Source: Kryptolebias marmoratus (Eukaryota > Chordata > Actinopteri > Cyprinodontiformes > Rivulidae). Taken from it: a stretch of 64,000 nt of DNA. This document shows positions 61,891-64,000 of the stretch, in pieces. The stretch spans positions 791,296-855,295 of the forward strand of contig NC_051450.1 of the NCBI RefSeq assembly GCF_001649575.2, read 5' to 3'. Under the pieces are notes generated by a model. That model saw nothing but the letters and a program-made list of their open reading frames with translations, ran no database searches and was not told the DNA's origin. The position numbers and the translations under genes were made by a program. Position 1 is the stretch's first letter; each line of letters begins with the position of its first letter.

Positions 61891-64000
61891 AAGTATCCCT
61901 GATGTAGGGCCTGCATATATAAAGAATTAGCAATAATTCTTGGGAATAAACCATAACTCTGATCCTATCATGCCCACATTGTCCTAGGAGCACTCCAATA
62001 AATTTTTGCAACGCTCTTGGCAGCATGACTGCTATATGCATCGCTTCCCACTACTGTTTTCACTACAACCAATACACCACATAGTTTTAATGCTGTCCAC
62101 ATACCAATGAATACACTTAACTGTCCTTTATTCCTCTTTTGGTCACAAAGCAAAAAGCTTTTGTTCTTATCAGAATGCTTAACCTACCATAGATATTATA
62201 CTTGTGGTGGTATTGTTGTGCTAGTGTGATGCTATATTCTAGCATATACAGTAGCTGCATCCTGATGTGTTGGTGTAGATTCTGATTCATCCAGGATGTG
62301 ACAATCTCAAGTGGTTCAATAGTAGGCAACTGGACTTCTTTTGATTCTGGCAGATGTTTCACAAGGAAAAGGTTTCTTCAGTCTAAACAACAGAGGAGGT
62401 GGCCTTAGGTTTCATTTTTCCATCACCTGCATGCAGCTTTGACTCGTCTTTCCAGGTAGTTTCCCATCCATTTACAACTTGAAATACTTGACCAAAACAG
62501 CTCACATGTTGGCCTTGTTAGGAAGTCTTCAACAAAGCCGTTTTCAATTGTCTGGTCTCAACATGACTCGCTTCAGTGTAATTTGACCCTGCCCAGTTCT
62601 ACATGGTTTCTGTAGTTTTCCATATAACCGAGTGACGCCTCGATGTGGGTGACTCATTGTAGTAAGGCTGCCCGAAACTAACCAGCAACAGGTAAATAAG
62701 TGAAAAAAAGTCACAAAACACTCACCATTCTCTGTCGTGGTTTACAAAATTGCTGTGGCCGAATCAAAGCCACATACCCTCCATCGGTCGGAGCCCTAAA
62801 AAGAGTCCATGTAGTCCAGCTTTTCTGAATTCTGTTGTCAGCCAACAAGCACAGAAATGTCTCCACCTCCTCATAGTCCCAGTGTCAGTTTGTGAGCTGC
62901 CATTTTAATGGATATATAACATATTTTTAAAAAAAGTAAATAACAAAAACAAATTTAGCAGTTGCGAGGTTTCTTGTGAAGGAGATGCTCTTGTGATCTC
63001 CTTCACAAGAGAAAAAAAAAAAAACTTTTGAGAACTGCAAGCATAGGTTAGTGTCGTATTGCAACATATTTCTTTCACTTTTTTTTCTTCAGATTTGCAG
63101 TTCTTGTTTAAAAAGGTCATGGGGAAAACGGTGGGATTGTCATCCAGTGTCACATTCAAAGAAAGTGTAGGTTTGGGCATCAGTCAGATCTATAAAAATT
63201 TAGTTACACATGCAGTGTTTCTTTTAAATAAATTCAATCTAAAAAAAGAAAAAAAATATATTTTTGCGGGGGAAAAAAAAATAGTTTTAAAAAATATTTT
63301 ATAAAAAAAATTGAAACTAAGCAACTTTTAGAAAATCATGTTTGTGTCATGTGTGAATCTGTTTTGTGGTTTCTTTATTGTGCTGTAAGGTTTTAATAAT
63401 GCATTTCTCTATTTTCTGAATTGAATTACACAGAATGCTCCATTTCCCTGCCTTCCTATTGTCACCTGCCCTCCACACTAAAAGCTTAGCTGGAAATCTC
63501 CACCGCAGCTCATTGTGGCCCCAGGTTGACTCAACCTTAACTTCACCCCTCTTTACACACCCGATTTCCTTACCACACTAATCTCCTGGGTGCATTTTAC
63601 CGCACACGGCTCGTTGTTTGTCTCGGGCTTCAACTTCCAACCCCGGGGCAGGTAGCAGTAATAGGCTATATAGGAAACAACATTGAAGCAGGGCCCTGTA
63701 GTGTACATCCTAATGAGAACAGGAACAGACAGACACAGAGGTGCACAGATAGGCAAACATTCTCTTTTCTTTTTTTACAGGCTGCAGAGGAATTAGGTTA
63801 TTAAAAATGGTTTGTGTGCAGCAGCGTGCCAGTCATTTGATTCTCAAAGCTTTTATGTAAAGTGGTGGTCTCAACTCACCTATCATAAAGAAATAGGTAG
63901 CTGACAGCCTCAGATTCTAAATATAAATACACAAGTGTATTTCTGTCTAAACTGAAGTAGCAGCTGCCAAATGAGCTTTTACTGTGTATATATATATATA
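61891..64000. other. Intergenic to window end
   Basis: Contains a snapback repeat (62957-63043) and A/T-rich tracts, and ends in a (TA)n at 63985-64000. No gene recognised. Confidence 0.4.
62957..63043. repeat. Snapback inverted repeat
   Basis: Perfect 14-bp stem (cttgtgaaggagat at 62973-62986 with its complement at 62996-63009, 9-base loop). It extends imperfectly outward to agcagttgcgag against gagaactgca across an A run. Confidence 0.8.

Noticed and set aside
1..64000. CRISPR arrays, rRNA or bacterial-style operons
   Set aside because: None seen. The window is clearly vertebrate nuclear DNA.
1..64000. tRNA genes
   Set aside because: No stretch with convincing A-box and B-box spacing was seen by eye; a tRNA scan would be decisive.
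33466..64000. Exons of a neighbouring gene such as pitrm1 or adarb2
   Set aside because: These genes lie near PFKP in some vertebrates, but no exon of either was recognised in any frame.

Overview
The window looks like a piece of a ray-finned (teleost) fish genome. It has a vertebrate-type split gene with GT-AG introns and many interspersed repeats of fish type: several Tc1/mariner elements, a LINE 3' end with a GGAT-type tail, hAT-like pieces and LTR-like fragments. Two runs of N (18404-18709 and 37239-37264) are assembly gaps. The species cannot be fixed from the sequence.

One protein-coding gene is certain. Positions 7087-32841 on the + strand hold a complete ATP-dependent 6-phosphofructokinase gene of the platelet type (pfkp), with 22 coding exons per transcript and a 788-residue product. 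All exon phases join and both halves of the duplicated PFK fold are intact. A CCAAT-containing, TATA-less 5' region lies at about 6780-7086. The 3' UTR ends near 33465, after an AATAAA at 33439.

The most interesting feature is that two coding exons of pfkp are each present twice, in tandem, as intact same-length, same-phase alternatives. Exon 8a (13474-13569) and exon 8b (13918-14013) each encode 32 residues carrying the fructose-6-phosphate-binding Glu. Exon 16a (24754-24906) and exon 16b (27338-27490) each encode 51 residues carrying the T(V/I)SNN loop of the fructose-2,6-bisphosphate (allosteric) pocket. In each pair one copy reads like PFKP and the other like liver-type PFK (PFKL). The locus could therefore make up to four enzymes by mutually exclusive splicing, differing in the substrate site, the activator site, or both.

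Layout: 1-6700 is upstream intergenic DNA with a LINE end, an LTR-like fragment, a tandem repeat family and an (ATA)n tract. 6780-33465 is pfkp, with seven Tc1/mariner-type insertions in its introns. One of these carries a 530-bp internal tandem duplication. 33466-64000 has no recognisable protein-coding gene. It mixes low-repeat islands rich in homeodomain-like TAATTA cores (candidate conserved regulatory DNA) with transposon remnants. These include an 803-bp element with 92-bp inverted repeats around an LTR-like cargo, and a possible 3.3-kb DNA element holding an hAT-like N-terminal fragment and a CpG-rich segment.
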